DNA from: Desmodus rotundus
Lineage: Eukaryota; Chordata; Mammalia; Chiroptera; Phyllostomidae
DNA: 64,000 nucleotides
Assembly (NCBI RefSeq): GCF_022682495.2
Contig: NC_071389.1
Location: 180,216,556 to 180,280,555, forward strand
Direction of reading: 5' to 3'
Positions 1-12,559 of the stretch are shown in pieces. The position numbers were made by a program, and so were the translations under genes. Under the pieces are notes generated by a model. That model made no database searches, had not been told where the DNA came from, and saw only the letters and a list, made by a program, of their open reading frames with translations. Position 1 is the stretch's first letter. Each line of letters starts with the position of its first letter.

Positions 1-24
1 TTTCCAGCTTGGCCAGCCTAGACA

Positions 25-2190
25 ATGCCTCCCAACCTCACCGGCTACTATTGCTTTGTCTCGCAGAAGAACATGGAGGATTACCTGCAAGCCCTAAGTA
101 ATGGCCTCACCCCTCTCACACCCCTTTTTCTCCCTTTTCCCTCTCCCTTCCTGACTCTCCATCCCATTGAGAAGGGGGCATGCTGGGGTTGGACACTGTG
201 GAAAGGCTCAGGAGCTGGCACCTGTCTTGGGATCCATCTCTAGCCAGGCGCATTGCTGGGAGGGAGTAAATCCACAGCCCAGACCCAGCTGAGGGAAAGC
301 TTACAGCCCCAAGGTGCTGCTGCAGGTGGGGGAACCCCTGGCTGGCTGACTAAGAGGACCCTGACTAAGAGATAACCTCCACAGACATCAACTTGGCTCT
401 GCGGAAGATAGCGCTGCTGCTCAAGCCTGACAAGGAGATTGACCATCAGGGCAACCACATGACAGTGAAGACCCTCAGCACCTTCCGCAACTATGTTGTA
501 GAATTCGAAGTGGGAGTGGAGTTTGAGGAGGACCTAAGGGCGGTGGATGGACGAAAATGCCAGGTACCTTTCTTCAGGCTTGGGAGAGGGGATGTGGATG
601 AGCAGATAGGTGCCTCTTAACAATTTGGGGCGAGGCAATGTTCCTTCTGTTCCTTCCCAGCCTTCCTCACCATACCATCCTATGCAGGACCTCGTTTCTC
701 ACCCGGTGCCTGAAATTAGTCCTCAGTCTTCACCCTTCTCTAAACCACTCTGCACGCTGTAGCCACAGGACCTTCTAACATGTAAAAGTGATCCTGTCGT
801 TCCCTTACTTGAACCTTTTCAGTAACGACCTGCTACACTCCAGATAAGGTCCATAAGCTTTACACGGCCCACAAGGGTCCTTCCCACATACACGCTAAGT
901 TACAGCCTCTGAGAACTGTTTGCCCTCTTTTCTTGCCTCTATGCTGTTACTTTCCTTGCTAAAAATTTCCTGTGAGCTCCAATCTAATTAACTCCTCACT
1001 TCCTTGAAGATTCTGCTCTTCCACCCTCACTCCCATCCCCGACAGTCTTGCCTGGTATCACAGATACCCATTTGCTGCTCTATCTGATCAAGATTCAGAG
1101 CTCCTCACTTAGCAGGGTCTATCTTACAGAAGACTCAATAAGTGTTGATTGGCCCAACCAGCTCTGACTCAGGGGGCTTGATCCTTCAGTCTCAGGGACA
1201 CACCAGCTCTCCTTGAAACTGGGAAAGAGGAAGAGATTCCCTGGTGGGACTCCCAACTTATTTTTCTTCTTTCCCAAAGCCCCTCCCAGGTCAACCAGAA
1301 GTATCAGAGGACAAAGTCTCATTCTCCATCACCCACTCGCCAATTTCACCCCGGTTATTCTGCTCCATCTCTGCTCTACTCCACTGTAGACAAACTGTGG
1401 GCTGCCCTTCTCAGTGGCCTTTAGGAGTGGGAGACTGAAATCCTAAATCAGAACAACTTTCTCACTCAGAATGAAAGGGCGGAGCAAGACAGTACCTGAT
1501 GTGGGGTGAAGGGGCCAGCCCAGCCAGAGTGAGCTGCCCCTCAGTCTTCCTTTATTCCTGCCTTGCCTACAGACCATAGTAACCTGGGAGGAGGAGCAGC
1601 TGGTCTGCATGCAGAAAGGAGAGGTGCCCAACCGAGGCTGGAGGCACTGGCTGGAAGGAGAGAAGTTGTACCTGGTAAGCTGGGTGAGGTCTGGAAAAGG
1701 GGACCCAAACAAGTATGTCTAGGAGAGAGACCTCCAGCTAAGATTCATGCCTTTACCCAAATCAAATAAATCTACTACTTCACCCTCTGCCCCGCTCTCC
1801 AAAGATAGCAACCAAGGAAGGGAAACACAAGCACTGGGAAGAGTAGGGAGAGGGTAAAATAGAGTAGCCAAGATGGGCCCTGGCTACAAGTCAAATGAAT
1901 GTCCATAAATCATAACTGGGGAGACAGAGACTTCACCATTTCCCATTCCCTGACCCAGCTACCTTCCTTCCTCTGGGGTGAAAAGTTGAGGGTCTAGAAC
2001 AATGATACAATTTCTCATACATCAAATGCTCTAGTTGATTTATCCTGAAGAAGTAAATAGAGGTCGAAGACCCTGAGAAAGGAGCGCCAGCAGGCAAGAA
2101 CTTTCTTTCCCCTCATCATTCCTACTTTATCCCCAGGAACTGACTGCAAGGGATGCCGTGTGCGAACAGGTCTTCAGGAAGGTCAAGTAG
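25..2190 (+). CDS. RBP5: Retinol-binding protein 5 (cellular retinol-binding protein III), complete, 4 exons
   Basis: Cytosolic carrier of retinol in the fatty-acid-binding-protein/CRBP family, a ten-stranded beta barrel. Coding exons are 25-97, 385-563, 1573-1674 and 2137-2190; all introns are GT/AG and phases join exactly to give 135 residues, the length I recall for human RBP5. The N terminus reads [20 protein letters not shown], close to human but with Cys at position 10 where I recall Arg. The family motifs [20 protein letters not shown] and RGWRHWLEG are present. The four-exon layout, with breaks after residues ~24, 84 and 118, is typical of the family. Only 24 bases of 5' sequence lie in the window, so the promoter is outside. 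It lies upstream of C1RL on the same strand, matching human synteny, and has no functional link to the complement genes. Confidence 0.97.
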
Positions 2191-3174
2191 CCGAAGAGGA
2201 GCTGAGGGCTGCCACAGAAAGTACCGGTCCTCAGACTCCTCTTGCTTGTGCTCCTTCAAGCCCAGATTGTCCCAGGTCTTCAGTCCCTTTCTCAGGCCAC
2301 TTTCTGCCACTCACTCCTCCCCGTGTTAATCTATAACTTGCAGCCCCCAGGCCAAAGTCCTTTCTTTCCCACACTCCACTGCCCAATAGTGACCACATAT
2401 CCAGTTCAAGGTCTGGCCTCCTGGATGAAAGAAACAGGCATAGGGGAAAGGGCCCTTGAGAATAACCGATCTCAACTGTCTTTAGTTCATTTGGCCTCTT
2501 ATTTTCCATCTAAGAAAGAACTAAGCTTTGAGTATTTGGGGGCTAGTGGAAACCCTATCCTGGTGGATCTTTTGGAAAACTTCCTGGGATTCAAGAATTT
2601 AAACAGGAGCTACTGGTGGAGTCTTTTTGTCCATTTCCTTGTCCTTATTTTGGAAAAAGCCTCATATGCTCAACAGAACCATGCCCAAGGCACAGCCCCA
2701 CCCACAAAGAGTTCATTTACCAACATCTGATTGCACTGTAGCTATCTTATACTTCCAACCTACATGTTAGGGGAAAAGGAGGTGACTGGGAAAGACCCTT
2801 TGTACAGTACTGGGGGAGCTTCTAGAGATCTGGCTTCCATGTCTGCTTTGAGAAGGACAGGCAGCAAGAAGGCCAGGAAAGACTGAGAAGGGCAGCAGAT
2901 GGGAGATACAAAGCCAAAGGCTAGAAAGATGAGGATCATGAGGATGTGAAGGCAACAATAGGAAAAAGACCAATAGACATGGCTATAGAGACCCTCTGTT
3001 TAAAGTCCAGCAAGACTGAGGACAGAGGATAAGGAAGAGAACTGAGAACAGCAAGGCCCCTCCCTTAGGGTCCTAGAATCACTGCCCTGGCCCAGAGGGA
3101 TAGGGCCTATTCAATTTCAGGGCCAGCTCTAACCTCTGGCACCTCCCTACTTCCAGTGGCCTTGGTTCTTTCAG

Positions 3175-3180
3175 AATAAA
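3175..3180 (+). promoter_or_regulatory. Possible RBP5 polyadenylation signal
   Basis: AATAAA about 985 bases after the RBP5 stop codon. It is the first clean plus-strand AATAAA after the gene. No transcript evidence is available, so the 3' UTR length is a guess. Confidence 0.3.
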
Positions 3181-6100
3181 AGTACTTTGGAACAAGAGTC
3201 AGAGAGAAGAGAACTCAGTGTTGGGTGGGGACAGAGCCTGGCTGGGTTGGGGGGAGGCGGGATTGTGGGAAAGTCCTTGGCCTGTGCTCATTAGATGAAC
3301 ACTTCTGCCCCCTCTTCCTGCAATGGCTAGGCCCCCTACACATTCAGGACAGTCACTGGGGCTCTGGCCAAGAAGAACTAGGCTTGCAACACAGGCCCTA
3401 CCACACACCCTGCAATGCACTTGGAAAAGAGCAAGAAAAGAATTCAGAGTGGAACTGAATAGCTTATTCCCCACCCAGCCTCTCTGCTGATGACCCCAGC
3501 AGAGTGGGGAGTGGAGAGCCCTCCTCTCAAACAGGCTGCCCAGCAGAAGCGCTGAGGGCTGCTGGGCCCTACCTTGTCCCTTTCCAAGGTAGAGAGAAGC
3601 TGAAGGACAATGCTTCATGTGTATTCACCCATTGCCTAAGTCACCAGGTCAACACATTGTCCCAGCCACTCTGAGTTCACAGTACATGTCCAAGCCTCTC
3701 CCCACAGGACTGGTCTCTCCTCATGACAGTTCAGTGCCCCTCACTGGAGGCTTGATCCAGAAGATTGGAGGCCTCTGTGGTGACAGGCAGGCCCAAGTAA
3801 AAGCAGCCTCAATGCCCCAAAACTCTCATGACATGAGCATCCACACTGCAGGTCCACATCCTCCACTCAACCCCACCCCTGCAGGAGTCAGAGGCCTGAA
3901 GACCCCCAAAAGAACACAAGCAACCAGGGGAGGATTAAGCAGTTTCCAAGGCATCTACAAGGGCCTGGGAGCCTGGACCTACTGAGAATTGTGAGGAGTT
4001 CTGGGTGCTGTTTCCCCTGTGAACAGTAAGGGGCATTTCTCACTGTAGTGGGAGCCAGAGATCCACCAAGTTGTCCTCCGTCCTCCACCATCTTCTTGGA
4101 TATTCCATTCCCCATTAGGGACACACACACACAGATACTCACTCACTCACGCATTCACTCACTCACACACACGAATACTCACCCAACCTGCATACTCACC
4201 CTGACAAGACCCCCACCCTCATTCAAATCAGGCTGTTCCATTCATCCTCAGATAGAAAAATGGTCGCCAGGTGCACCAACACGTGAGTAAAGAAAAGACA
4301 AAAGAGGAAGAAACAGCCATAGATGGGTGGACGAATCCCAAGGTGGGTCTTACCCCAGTCCTTCCAGGGGAACACAAAGCTGTGGGTCCCAGGATTGACT
4401 ATAATTTTTTTTTTAACCAGTCTTAGATCCCAGGGAAATGATCAGAAATCCAAGGTGTTTATTTCCACATGAAATGAAATAACTGCACCCATCTAAGCTA
4501 GCCCCATGCCAGGTCCCTATCCCACTCCCACTCCACCTGGCCAAGATAGCACTATGTGGTTACCAACAACCTTCTAGCCTGAATGCCAAGTAATCCTTTG
4601 AGTCAACACAGATAACTCTGCTCAGAAGAAACTGGCCAACAGTGGACAGGAGGACAGGATCAGGTGTGTGTCCTCTGAAGCAGAGGACCACAAGCTGCCC
4701 AAGGACCCAGGCCCCATGTTCCGGGAGGGGGCCCAAGAAGAGACAGGAGGAGCAGTCTAGATTTGAATCCCTCCCCAGTTGCTCCCCTCTCCCCTCAGCC
4801 CACATGCCCAGAGAGCTCAGGCAGAAGCAAGAAATCCATCAACCCTACAACACAAAGGCCATCCCAGTGGGAGTCTGATCCTTGGGACCCTTTGAAGCCA
4901 CTGCAAATCCTAACATCCCAAGAAAGAACACAGGCCTGTCCACACTGACCCCTTTCCCCATCCAAATGGTATTCCGTCCCTAAGAGGCAAGAACTCCATC
5001 TGGTCTAGGCTTAAATACCCAAAGGTCAGTAAGAGGCCAACAGTTCCTGATATGGCTGAGGGTGAAGATGAGGGTGGGCCAGATCCCTCCCACCCCATTC
5101 TGACCTCCTACAGGTGGTTCTTCCTCCTCTTGAGTTCACTGCTCCTGCCTAGCCTAGAGACCACCTCCAACACCCAGCTCTCAGGGACGTCTCTCCCAAC
5201 TTCCCCCCACCATAATTCTTCAATCATGACAGCACCCATGCCATCAGGGCCCCTGAGCACTGAGCTGGAGCCACCCCAAAGCTGTGTCATTATGAACATT
5301 ATGGACAAGTGAGGATGGGGAAGACCTTGCAGGTTTAGCAAGAGGTGAAAGGTGAGGGGGCCCAATGGGCAAATCAATGGGTTCTGTGCAGGTCTCTGAG
5401 GTAGCCGACCTGGCTTTGCATGGAGGGCAGAAAGAAATAAAGATGGTGGCCAAGGCCTCTAAGGCCAGAGATGCAAAAATGGCCCTGAATGGCCAAGGCT
5501 CCCACCAGGCTCTCCCTCCTCCTTTCTTAAATCTCAGTCCACAAAAGGGCTCTAGGCTGACTCTGTGGGGCTCTGTTCTCCACACTGAATACCAACCCTC
5601 ACCAGAAGCCATTTAGATTCCAGGGCCATGAGATAGAGCCGACCTTCCACACTCACCCTTCCAGCAAGATCAAGGGCGCCTCTGTCCTCTCAAGGACTTC
5701 CTGGCCTACCATCTATCTGGGAGTGAGGCTCCTGCCTCCACCCAGTCCCAAGTCTCACTTCCCCCTCCCCCCACTTTCGTTCTGGCCACTAGGAAGAGAG
5801 GAAGCCCTAGCACCTTCCATTCTGTCCTCAGTGGGTAGTGCCCAAGTTGAAGTTTACCCGCATAGCCAGGCCATTGGGTTCATGGATAAACCACTTGCCT
5901 CAGAGGCTCCAGATGAACCTAAAATGGCACCCAAGATTGGGAGGGAGTGTTACATAATGGTCAGGTGAGTAGGCCCTGGTGTCAGAGTGCCATTTCGTAC
6001 GAGCAGTTTGAGAATATACAAGCCACTGACCTATAGTAGATAAGCCACATGTGCTGGTCATACAAGGCAATACCAAAGGTACTTCCTTCCTCCTAGGAAT

Positions 6101-6400
6101 TTTGTAAAGATTCCATGTCAAATCACTCAGCATGGTGCCTGGAATAGAGTAAGCATTGGCAAAGGTTAGCTAGTATTACTTTTATTATCTCCTACCTCTT
6201 AACTTAACGATTGAAATTCCTATAACTGGAAGCAAAGCCTTCTATTCTACAGTTGAGGATAAGGCTTCACTGTCGATGCCCTGAGGTAACACAGTGTCTT
6301 ATGTTTATACCAAAAGTGTAAGTGACTGACACCCTTGACTGAAAGATGATAGAGCCCTCACCCTGGCTGGCCAGGCAGGTAAAACATCTGGGGAGTGATG
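3181..6400. other. Intergenic stretch with no gene seen
   Basis: Single-copy-looking DNA between RBP5 and the first C1R-like fossil. Short open frames on both strands lack splice context and resemble no family I know. A short CA/CTCA-rich microsatellite lies at about 4121-4185. Confidence 0.5.
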
Positions 6401-6439
6401 GGGATAAAAGGAAGTTGTTGCCTCCCCACAAGGCTTCAG

Positions 6440-6720
6440 AACCAGAATCTCTCAATGTATCCCATACCCCTTTGCCCCCATGGACAAGTGTGCCAACCTG
6501 CAGAGTCCCTGTGTCAGCACGCTGACAGCCACTTTTGCCCCTGCCAGCCAGGCTACAAGCTGCAGAGCAACAGCCACTCTTGCCTTCCAACCAGTGAGAG
6601 AGGGAAGCTGATGGCAGGACAGCTGCTCAGCCACAGGGCCACTGTGGAGTCAGCTCTACACAAAGCCCTCAGGCTCTACCACCACCCGAGTCCCTCTTGG
6701 ACTCCTTGCCACAGTCCACA
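6440..6720 (+). pseudogene. Fossil C1R-type EGF exon plus start of CUB2 exon (copy A)
   Basis: Translating about 6505-6595 gives CQHADSHFCPCQPGYKLQ followed by SNSHSCLPT. This aligns with the second half of the calcium-binding EGF module of C1R ([23 protein letters not shown]), but the segment between the second and third cysteines is shortened and the preceding DKCANLQSPC part is in another frame. About 45 bases later, the DNA around 6640-6700 (CAGCTCTACACAAAGCCCTC) matches the beginning of C1R exon 5, the first CUB2 exon (GAGCTGTACACAGAGCC). Exon order therefore matches C1R exons 4-5. Frameshifts make it non-coding. It is more like copy B at 12.6 kb than like the living gene. Confidence 0.7.
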
Positions 6721-8399
6721 CTGAAGCTACACAATTCAAGGGGCTGGGCCCCCATGGCAGGGGCCGGGTCCAGGCCCCAGACTCCCAGTCACCAGCTGAG
6801 GGCACAGCCATTTTCCCTCCACCCCTCCTGGCTCCTTACCCATCTCCCCTATGGATGCCAGCACCCCCTGCCCTGCTCTGGGGGCGGGGGGGTTCTCATG
6901 CTTTCCTCTTGCCTGAGAGTCCTCTGCCCTCCTGCCCCTGATGCCCTGCAGCATATCTCCTCTCATCTTTCTACCCTAACTAAGCCCCAGCAATCCTTCC
7001 CTTCATGCCTCAGTTTGGCCCGCCCCAGCCTTCCCCACCCTGGATGTGAGCTGGGAGGCAGAGGGTCGACTTGAGTGTCAACTGCATAGTTTTCCTTCCA
7101 CATGAATGTGCCTGACCCTCCTAAGTCTGTCCTGCACACATCTCTTCCACATACGGTGTGTTGGGGGGAGGTGTGTGTGTTGTTGGCGTGGCCTTTCCAT
7201 CCACTGTTCAAGAAAACTGCTTCGAGCCAGCACCTCCCTCTCTCTGCTCCATGCACGTGACAATAGCCGTGGGCATTCCTTGACTCAGGCAGGCGGACAG
7301 GGCAGAGCTGAAAGCACTGCTTGAGGAGTCACTGTGATCTTGGGCAAAATATTTCACTCCGTGTGACTTTGTTTCCTCACAGGACTGGTCTGTTCTGCCT
7401 TGATGTCTATGAATGATCTACTCTCTTGCCTTCTACTCCTTCTACTCTCCTTCCCCACTATTTTCAAAAAACCCCGGCGCCCTGTCCTTGGCCCAGCTGT
7501 AAGGAAACTACTGTCTTGTTGAATGTAACTAAAGCTTATCCTGTGAGGTCCCTAATGGAAAGAGAGCCCCAAGATGGGAAGGGGCAGCTAGATCCCAAAG
7601 CACTCACTCCTCCTCCCTCCGTGGTTCCCCTCACCAACACTGCCAGTCACCACCCCCTTACCCCACCCCCCTTTCTTTCTGAGTAACACAGATGGGACAA
7701 GAATGCACTCTTTGAATAAAAATTTATTAGTGTCTTGGTGGAAAAAAAGGGAACTAGAACACAGACTATTATACAAGTCAATCATCTGAGGTCCAAATGC
7801 AGCCTCACCCATAAACTCCTCATGTGGAAGGAAGGGATGGTGCAGGATACAGTGGAGCTGCCTTGCTGTTAGCAAGCAAAGCACATTGTCAGTATATTTA
7901 AAGAGTCCTTTACTGAAGGACTGGAGTTCAGGCTCGAAAGTCCACCCAAAGCTCCAGGGGTGGGAGATTTGGAACTGGAATCTCCAGCCTCTGAACTTGC
8001 CCTTTGGGCCATCTGCAGGTGGGAGGCCTGCAACCCTAGATTCCATACACTCACACAATGGTTAACTTCCCCAAGGTTAGAAAAGGCATTCTGTCTGCGG
8101 CTTCTCCTTCCTGCCCATCCCGTCTCCTTTTCAACAGCTTCTTGGCCCTTTTTAACCCTTTCCTATCTTCCCAAAGCCCCGCTCCTCTTGTGTTTTGTCT
8201 CCTGTAGGTCATTCTTTCATCTAGCAGTCCTGCTCCTTGATGGAGAAGGGGGAGGGGCCCTTCAGATCTTAAGATGGGGGAGGAGAGGGCCAGACTCCCC
8301 AAGGGCACTGTGGCTTCAGGTTAATGCATCTGAAATACACCATACCTCGCAAAAAATAACATCCTGCATTTATTGTACTAAAGTAACATGTCTACTTCT
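6721..8399. other. Intergenic stretch with no gene seen
   Basis: GC-rich DNA followed by a short MIR-like piece near 7320-7390. A 156-codon open frame on the minus strand (7588-8058) has no recognisable domain. AATAAA and TTTATT sit back to back near 7715-7731, but no gene leading to them is visible. Confidence 0.4.
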
Positions 8400-8982
8400 G
8401 TGACCGCCAGCCTCCCAGATGGCCCCAGTGATCCCTGCTTCCTGGCATTCCCCTCCATATTGCCAGTCCCCTCCCACAATGTATCAGGATTGGTCCATGT
8501 GACCAACTGAATATGGCACAAGTGATACTACGTCACCTCCAAGGCTAGGTGATAAAATGTATTTTGGATTTTCTGTACAATGTTGTGCCTACAGCCAAAA
8601 CACTGCATTTATACACCTAAAACGTTTTTAGAAAGATACTTGGGGCTCAGCCTTGCTCTGTCTTAGATTCCTCTGGGGAAAGCCAGCTGCCATGTGATGT
8701 GGAGAGTCAAGTGTCCTGTGAAGAGGGCCATGTGTCAAGGGACTGAGGCCTCCTGCTCACAACCGTGTGAGTGACCCATCTTGGAAGCAGACCCTCCAGG
8801 CCCCCTCAAACCTTCAAGTGACTGCAGCCCGGGCCAACACCTTGAAGGAAGCCTTGTGAGAGACCCTGAGCAAAATCAGCGGTCTAAGCTCTTCTGATTT
8901 CCTCAGGAAGTGTGTGAAATAATACGTTTGTCATTTTAAAGCGCTACATGTGTGACTTGTGACATAACAACAGACAACGAAC
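8400..8982 (+). mobile_element. MLT1-like (ERVL-MaLR) LTR
   Basis: The stretch begins with TGTGACC and contains internal text typical of MLT1 LTRs, such as GGATTGGTCCATGTGACC and GGAAAGCCAGCTGCCATG. It ends with a degraded form of the MLT1 3' end (TTTTAAAGC... GTGACATAACAACAGACAAC). It is old and has no coding part. Family assignment is from memory of the consensus. Confidence 0.65.
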
Positions 8983-10299
8983 ACATATTCTCAACCTGGG
9001 ATTTCATCACAAATGACCTGCATCTTAGCACCATAGCCTCAATTTTTGCCAAGCTGGCAAAAAAAAAAAAGGAATCGGTGACTTATGGCAGGAAAAGCCT
9101 GACAAGCCACAGAATGGCATGGCTCTACACTCCTGCATAGGCTCTTCCACGAGAGCCCCGAACCCAGACACTCCCTGAGCAGCCAGTACCAGGAGCCCAC
9201 ATCTCCGCGTTGGCCCTTCTAGAAGTCTAAAGAGTGATGTTCAAAGACAGGCAGGCGTCCCCTTTCTTTCCTGTTTAAGGTCAAAATAAAGGATGCAGCA
9301 AACCCACCCTGGTCTGTAACCCCACCCCCACTGGGTCCTTCTCCAAGCAGCACAGCCAGTGGCAGCACCGGCAGAAATTCCAAAATGCACTGCTACACTC
9401 GGGCCTACCTACTTCCTCTGCTTTCTCTCCATCCTCCTGCCCCCACATCAAAACTTTGAAGACTTCCTTCTCTCCCTGCTTCTGCCCTTTGCCCCTTCTC
9501 AGTTAATGAGAAACAAAATTCAATGGAGGGGATGAACTGAGACAGCGGGACATCAGGTGTCTCCAGACATAAGCTCCCCAGGGTTGACAGAATCCTGCCT
9601 GGCCTAAGCTTATATCCAAGGGCAACAAGTTCTTCTTTAACTGCACGGGTTACAGATGCCACTGAAGCCAAGTCCCAGCATCATCTTCAGGATCCATGAC
9701 CTCATCCTTTTAATCTAGTCTGTCTCAGCAGCAGCCATCTGGTCACAATTATAATTTCAAATACATATATTTTGTATTAAAGTGATTTAATAACATTACA
9801 GAAATTTCACTTACCAGGGAAACATTTTTAAAATCACCCACAGCCCTCTAATAAGTCAGTTGTGTTAGATTGTTCTCCTGTTTTCTATTTTTGTGAACAT
9901 AGTGTCCCTACAATCTCGTAGCTCCTTTCCTTTATTTCCTTTATTCAACCCTCTCGACCTATATTTGGGGACCCATACATAGAGCAGATGTGGACTTGGC
10001 TCTTTACTGGCTCACATTAGCTAAGGGAAAGGGGAACAAAATAGATGATTGAAGGACTAGAAATAACCAGCTTGCCAGATTTGCCAGGGACTCGGCCCGT
10101 TTTAGGATTGGAAGCCCCCTGTCCTGGGAAACCCCTCAGTCTCAGAAAAACCAGGATGATTTCGAAAAGGTCACCCTTTAGAAACAAGTCCTCCGCATTA
10201 AACCAGTTTAGAGTTCAGAATTCCATTTTAATTTATCTATTGCTTTTAGCTATACCTCTCTGCCTTTCTTTTTAAAAATTTTTCGTTTTTAGTGGTCAT
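8983..10299. other. Intergenic stretch with no gene seen
   Basis: AT-rich with a poly-A run at 9060-9071. No long conserved frame and no repeat confidently recognised. Confidence 0.4.
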
Positions 10300-10660
10300 T
10301 CTAGGGCAGTTGTTCTTAAACTTTACATCCTTAAAAAATCATTGAGAACCCCAAAGAGCTTTTGTCCGAGCAGGTTGTATGTATTCACATTCACTGTATA
10401 AAAAAGTAAAGCTCAGAAAATTTGAAAACACAAGGATACATAAGCACACATTCCATTAGTTGCGAGGGGACGATGTCATCACACCCCACATAGCCCCTGT
10501 CCACTCCCGGGTACACTCATGCGACAAAGACAGAAAAATCAGAAATAATATCTGAGAATTGCTAGGAAAATAATTTTGATATCATAACCCTCCTGGAAGG
10601 ATCTCAGGGACCCCCAGAGCTCCCCAGACCACAGGTAGAAAACCACCACTCTGGAGAAAA
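10300..10660. mobile_element. Old hAT-Charlie type DNA transposon remnant
   Basis: The ends read AGGGCAGTTGTTCTTAAACT and, inverted, TCCAGAGTGGTGGTTTTCTA, like the CAGTGGTTCTCAAACTT inverted ends of Charlie/MER5/MER20 elements. The interior shows ATTGAGAACCCCAAAGAGCT. It is non-autonomous and has no transposase frame. Confidence 0.55.
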
Positions 10661-10779
10661 CTGCATCCTTTATTTCTGAATCTTTTCAGACTTAATATTG
10701 GATGAAGAAACTTGGTAACCATATGAGTACCCTCATCTTTTATGCTACGATTCCCGTGTATGTTACATCTGCACATAAT

Positions 10780-11830
10780 ACTATTTTTTTTCTTTAAACA
10801 GGCATATTTATTTTTAAAACATTAAGAAAACATATATTTTATATTTACCTACAGATTTACCATTTCCCTTTATCCACCCAGCCACTCTGTCCCTCCATCG
10901 GGATTCCTTTGCCTTCGGCCTGAAGAACTTGAGCATCTCTCATAATGCAGGTCTACTGAAAAAAAATTCTCTAAGTTTTCTTTTTTCTGAAGGTGATTGA
11001 AGGTGATCTTCATTCCTGAAGAATATTTTCACTGGAAAAACAACGCTGAGCTGATTTTTCTTTCCAGCGTTTTAAGGATGTTGTTCTACTGCCTTCTGGT
11101 CTGTGCTGTGTTTGATGAGAAAGCAGCGATACTGAAAACGTTGCTCCGTGTTTGCGGTGTGTTCTGGGGCCTTTGAGACTTGCTTTTTATCTCTGACTTT
11201 CAGCAATGGGACTCAGATGGATCTACGTGTGCTTTTTTGTTTATTTCCCATTCTGTCTGAGGTGCTGAGCTTCTTGAACCTGAACATAGATGCCTTTTGT
11301 ATTTCTTCGAATATTTTTTCTGCCTCATTCTCTTCTCTCCTTCTGGGACTCTAAGAAGAAACTGATTAGAGTTTGTTTTTTTTTTTATATTGCCCCACAG
11401 GTCCCTGAGTTTCTGCTCATTAAAAAAAAAAAAAAGAAATTCTTCCTCTCTTTTTCAGATTAAATAATTTCTGTTTATCTATCTTCAAGGTTACTGACTT
11501 TTTCTTCTGCTATCTCCATTCTTCTATTAAGTCTCTCCAGTGATTTTTTTTTTAATTCCATATATTGCATCCTTTAGTTCTAGAGTTTAGATTTGGTTCT
11601 TTTTTAACATTCTTATTTCTCTGCTTATGTTCCTATTTGTTTTTCTTTCATATGAGCATATTTTTCTTTGCATCTTTCTGTGCTAAAATTCTTGGGTACT
11701 GAATCCAACATCTGGGTCATCTTGGGGGATGGGCACTGTTGTCTTTTCTCTTGAGCATGGTTTGTGTTTTTGTTTCTTTATTTTTGGAATAATTTTGGAT
11801 TGTATCCTATATGATGATTGATATGTTATA
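10780..11830 (-). mobile_element. Old LINE fragment, antisense
   Basis: T-rich sequence whose text (ATCTCTCATAATGCAGGTCT, TTCTGGGACTC, CTACTGCCTTCTGGTCTG) is that of a widespread mammalian LINE 3' region read in antisense. A related but different fragment lies at 21.5-22.3 kb. No intact frame. Confidence 0.5.
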
Positions 11831-11846
11831 AAGACCATGGATTCTG

Positions 11847-12081
11847 GCCCTGGCCATGTGGCTCAGTTGGTCGGAACATTGTCCCATATACCAAAAAAGG
11901 TTGCAATTTCGATCCCCAGTCGGGGTGCATGCCTGGATGATGGGTTCTATCCCCATTTAGGGTGTATACTCTCTGTCTCTCTCTCTGTCTCTCTCTGTCT
12001 CTCTCTCTCTCTCTCCTTCCCTCCCTCCCTCCTTAAAAATCAATAAATAAATCCTCAGGTGAGCATTAAAAAAAAAAAAAA
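11847..12081 (+). mobile_element. Ves-type bat SINE
   Basis: tRNA-derived head GCCCTGGCCATGTGGCTCAG, B-box-like region TTTCGATCCCCAGTCGG, CT-rich tract and A-tail. It is flanked by direct repeats AAGACCATGGATTCTG (11831-11846) and AAGACTATGGATTCTG (12082-12097), one mismatch apart, which proves retroposition here. Confidence 0.93.
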
Positions 12082-12559
12082 AAGACTATGGATTCTGTGT
12101 TGTTCCTCCAAAGAGTATACTGCCTTTTTTTTCAATTAGGCAGTTAACTTGGCTTATCTCAAACTGCAAACTGTCTTGAGAAGAGCAATAGCTCAAACTG
12201 AAGTTACATTCTTTTAGTCTTAACTAGGCTGCCTGGAGTCTGCCCCATGTACTCACTGTTCAGAGGAACAGGGTAGAAATATCTGAGACACTCAAGTGGC
12301 TTACAACCTGATTATGATCCAGGCATCACACAACAAGAGAACAGCCATGTGTAGAGCCTGGAGCTCAGGGAGGTGGTACAGGCTCAGTGCATTAGCCCCC
12401 ACAACCTGTCCCAGCACCAACCTGTGCCTCCACACAGATCAAGCTGAGCAAAGGCCTTTCATGATGATAAAATTAAGAAAAGAGTGCTAGCTCCCACCCA
12501 GACTTGCTCCCCTCCCCAAGGCTCCAGAGCCTAATCACCAAGTCCTCATTCTCCCCTCT

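Noticed and set aside
7588..8058. 156-codon open frame on the minus strand
   Set aside because: No domain, no splice context, no recognisable homologue; GC-rich DNA often gives such frames by chance.
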